From Pseudomonas oryzihabitans (GTDB taxonomy: Bacteria > Pseudomonadota > Gammaproteobacteria > Pseudomonadales > Pseudomonadaceae): a stretch of 64,000 nucleotides of DNA. The notes beneath the pieces are model-generated. The model saw nothing but the letters and a program-made list of their open reading frames with translations, had not been told where the DNA came from and did no database searches. Below, piece after piece: positions 61,939-64,000 of the stretch. How positions within the stretch are numbered: the first letter of the stretch is position 1; the number at the start of each line of letters is the position of its first letter. A program made the translations under genes and the position numbers. The stretch spans positions 2,012,001 through 2,076,000 of the forward strand of contig NZ_CP017024.1 of assembly GCF_014522265.1 (NCBI RefSeq). The letters are read 5' to 3'.

Positions 61939-64000
61939 ATGACTGTGTTTGGAGTGTCTTTGCGCCAGCTCTGGGCGCACGAAAAGGCCAGCTATGGCGT
62001 TCGCGTCTTTGTCGCCCTGAGCGGCGCCATGGCCGTCTGCTGGTCGCTGGGCGACCTGCGCGCCTTGTCGCCGGTGTTTCTCGGCATCATCGCCAGCGCC
62101 CTCGCGGAAACCGATGACAGCTGGCTGGGCCGCCTCAAGTCCCTCGTGGTCACCCTGCTGTGCTTCGCGGTGGCCGCCTTCGCGGTCGAACTGCTGTTTC
62201 CCTATCCCTGGATCTTTGTGGTGGGCCTGGGCCTGGCCACCTTCAGCCTGACCATGCTCGGCGCCATCGGCGAGCGCTACGCGTCCATCGCCCAGGCTAC
62301 GGTGATCCTGTCGATCTACGCCATGATCGGCGTGGATCAGCGGCTGGGTACCCAGGTGCCGTTGTGGTACGAGCCGGCGCACCTGCTGGCCGGGGCGCTG
62401 TGGTACGGCCTGCTCTCGGTGCTCTGGTGCGCGCTGTTCGCCCACCAGCCGGTGCGGCAGAATCTGTCCGCGCTCTATGGCGAACTGGAGACCCTGCTCC
62501 GGCTCAAGGCGGAGATGCTCGAACCGGTGCGCGGGGTGGATCTGCATCGGCGGCGGGTGCTGCTGGCCCAGCAGAACGGCAAGGTGGTGCAGGCGCTGAA
62601 CCAGGCCAAGGCGACCATTCTCAATCGCTTCGGCCGCTCGGGCGGCCGGGCGCACGTTCAGGGCGCTACTTCCGCCTGTATTTCATGGCGCAGGACATCC
62701 ATGAGCGCGCCAGCTCCTCGCACTATCCCTACAGCGCCCTGACCGAGGCGTTCTTTCACAGCGACATCCTCTTTCGCTGCCAGCGCCTGCTCAAGCTGCA
62801 GGCCGCGGCCTGCCGCAACATGGGCGAGGCGATCCGTCTCGGTCAGCCCTTCGAATATGGCCAGCAGAGTCAGCAGGGGCTGACCGATCTGCAGGCCTCG
62901 CTGGAGTATCTCAAGCAGCAGCAGAATCCGCGCTGGCGCGGCCTGCTGCGCTCCCTGGACCTGCTCGGGCACAATCTCTCGACCCTGGAGCGGCAATTTT
63001 CCGAGGCGGGCAACAGCGACTCGGGGGCGGCGGATCTGGATACCAGTCTGCTGGATCCGGCGGCGCGCTCGTTGCGCGAGGTGTTACAGCGTATCCGCCT
63101 GCAGCTGACCCCGACCTCGCTGCTGTTCCGCCATGGCCTGCGCATGGCGCTGGCGCTGATGGCCGGCTATGGGGTGCTGCACCTGATCCACCCGGTCAAC
63201 GGCTACTGGATCCTGCTGACCACGGTGTTCGTCTGCCGCCCGCAGTACGGGGCGACCCGGGTGCGGCTGGTGCAGCGGATCGTCGGCACGGTAATCGGCC
63301 TGTTGCTGGGCAGTGCCTTGCTGGAGCTGTTCGCGCAACCGGAGATCCAGCTGCTGCTGGCGCTGGTCGCCGGTCTGGTGTTCTTCATCACCCGGACCGA
63401 TCGCTACACCGTCGCCACCGCGGCCATCACCCTGATGGTGCTGTTCTGCTTCAACCAGGTGGGCAACGGTTTCATGCTGATCTGGCCGCGGCTGCTGGAC
63501 ACCCTGCTGGGTTGCCTGATCGCGGTGCTGGCGGTGTTCTTCGTCCTGCCGGACTGGCAGGGGCGCCGCCTGCACCTGGTGATGGCCAACACCCTGCGCA
63601 CCAACGCCCTCTATCTGCGCCGGTTGCACGAGCAGTACCGCACCGGCAAGCGCGACGACCTCGATTACCGCGTGGCGCGGCGCAACGCCCACAATGCCGA
63701 TGCGACGCTGTCGGCGGCGCTGGCCAACATGCTGCGCGATCCCGGGCATTTCCGGCGCAACCTGGAAGCGGGCTTTCGCTATCTGGCGTTGTCCAACACC
63801 TTGCTGGGTTATCTGTCGGCCTTGGGCGCGCATCGCCGCCAGCTGGAAGCGGCCGAGCACGATGCCCTGGTGGAGCGCGCCGTGACCCGTATCGCCGAGG
63901 GCATGGAGACCATAGCCGCCGCGGTGGCGGAGCGGCGCAGTCTGCCGCCTACCGCCGAAGAGGAAAGCAGCCTGGCCGACCAACTGGAAGCCGCGGCGGA
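61939..64000 (+). CDS. yccS: YccS/FUSC-family inner membrane protein, frameshifted as read and cut by the window end
   Basis: The first 240 residues (MTVFGVSLRQLWAHEKASYG, with a first bundle of hydrophobic helices) are in one frame. From about 62650 the protein continues in another frame (GRYFRLYFMAQDIHERASSS onwards) through a soluble linker, then a second membrane bundle (FRHGLRMALALMAGYGVLHL; NGYWILLTTVFVCRPQYGAT) and a C-terminal helical region. One extra G in GGG at 62648-62650 would join them with a natural sequence. About 687 residues are present, near the family's full length of some 720. The family is related to aromatic acid exporters; the function of YccS is unknown. Confidence 0.85.

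Overview
The window is chromosomal DNA of a Pseudomonas-type gammaproteobacterium. It is GC-rich, and the proteins and their order match conserved Pseudomonas blocks: gcvH, secretion ATPase, CYTH/CHAD, argE, argA, gshA, tex, ompR/envZ (amgRS), rimABK, hslR/hslO and pckA, then the tRNA-tuf-nusG-rpoBC-ribosomal cluster ending in katA. A species call is not possible by eye. A GH5 endoglucanase and a sorbosone-type dehydrogenase are compatible with a plant- or soil-associated pseudomonad.

Positions 1-28050 hold metabolism, signalling and stress genes. A lipoprotein sugar dehydrogenase and a secreted GH5 glycosidase come first, then a stand-alone gcvH. A GspE-like ATPase is followed by a 1448-residue multi-GAF/PAS hybrid kinase. 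Next are a CYTH/CHAD protein, argE, a frameshifted argA, a 600-bp non-coding block of nested inverted repeats, gshA, and a tex-thioesterase pair. The ompR/envZ pair is split by an opposite-strand uppP. The rimA-rimB-rimK operon (ribosome modification under c-di-GMP control), hslR, hslO and pckA close this part.

Positions 28051-60187 are the core gene-expression cluster: tRNA-Tyr/Gly/Thr, tuf, tRNA-Trp, secE-nusG, rplKAJL-rpoBC, rpsL-rpsG-fusA-tuf, then the S10, spc and alpha operons. Regulatory signals are legible: an L10 leader, an attenuator before rpoB, sigma70-like promoters with 17-bp spacers, and factor-independent terminators. At several junctions a terminator hairpin abuts or overlaps the -35 element of the next promoter. 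The two tuf genes are identical except near their 5' ends, which points to gene conversion.

Positions 60188-64000 carry katA and a YccS/FUSC membrane protein cut by the window end.

Three genes (argA, rpoA and the FUSC gene) each lack exactly one base in a run of C or G. Because rpoA is essential, these look like homopolymer errors in the assembly rather than real mutations. I saw no insertion sequence, prophage, CRISPR array or rRNA gene, and no wholly new system. The least ordinary parts are the split ompR/envZ locus, the repeat block before gshA, the terminator-promoter overlaps and the large kinase next to a lone GspE-like ATPase.
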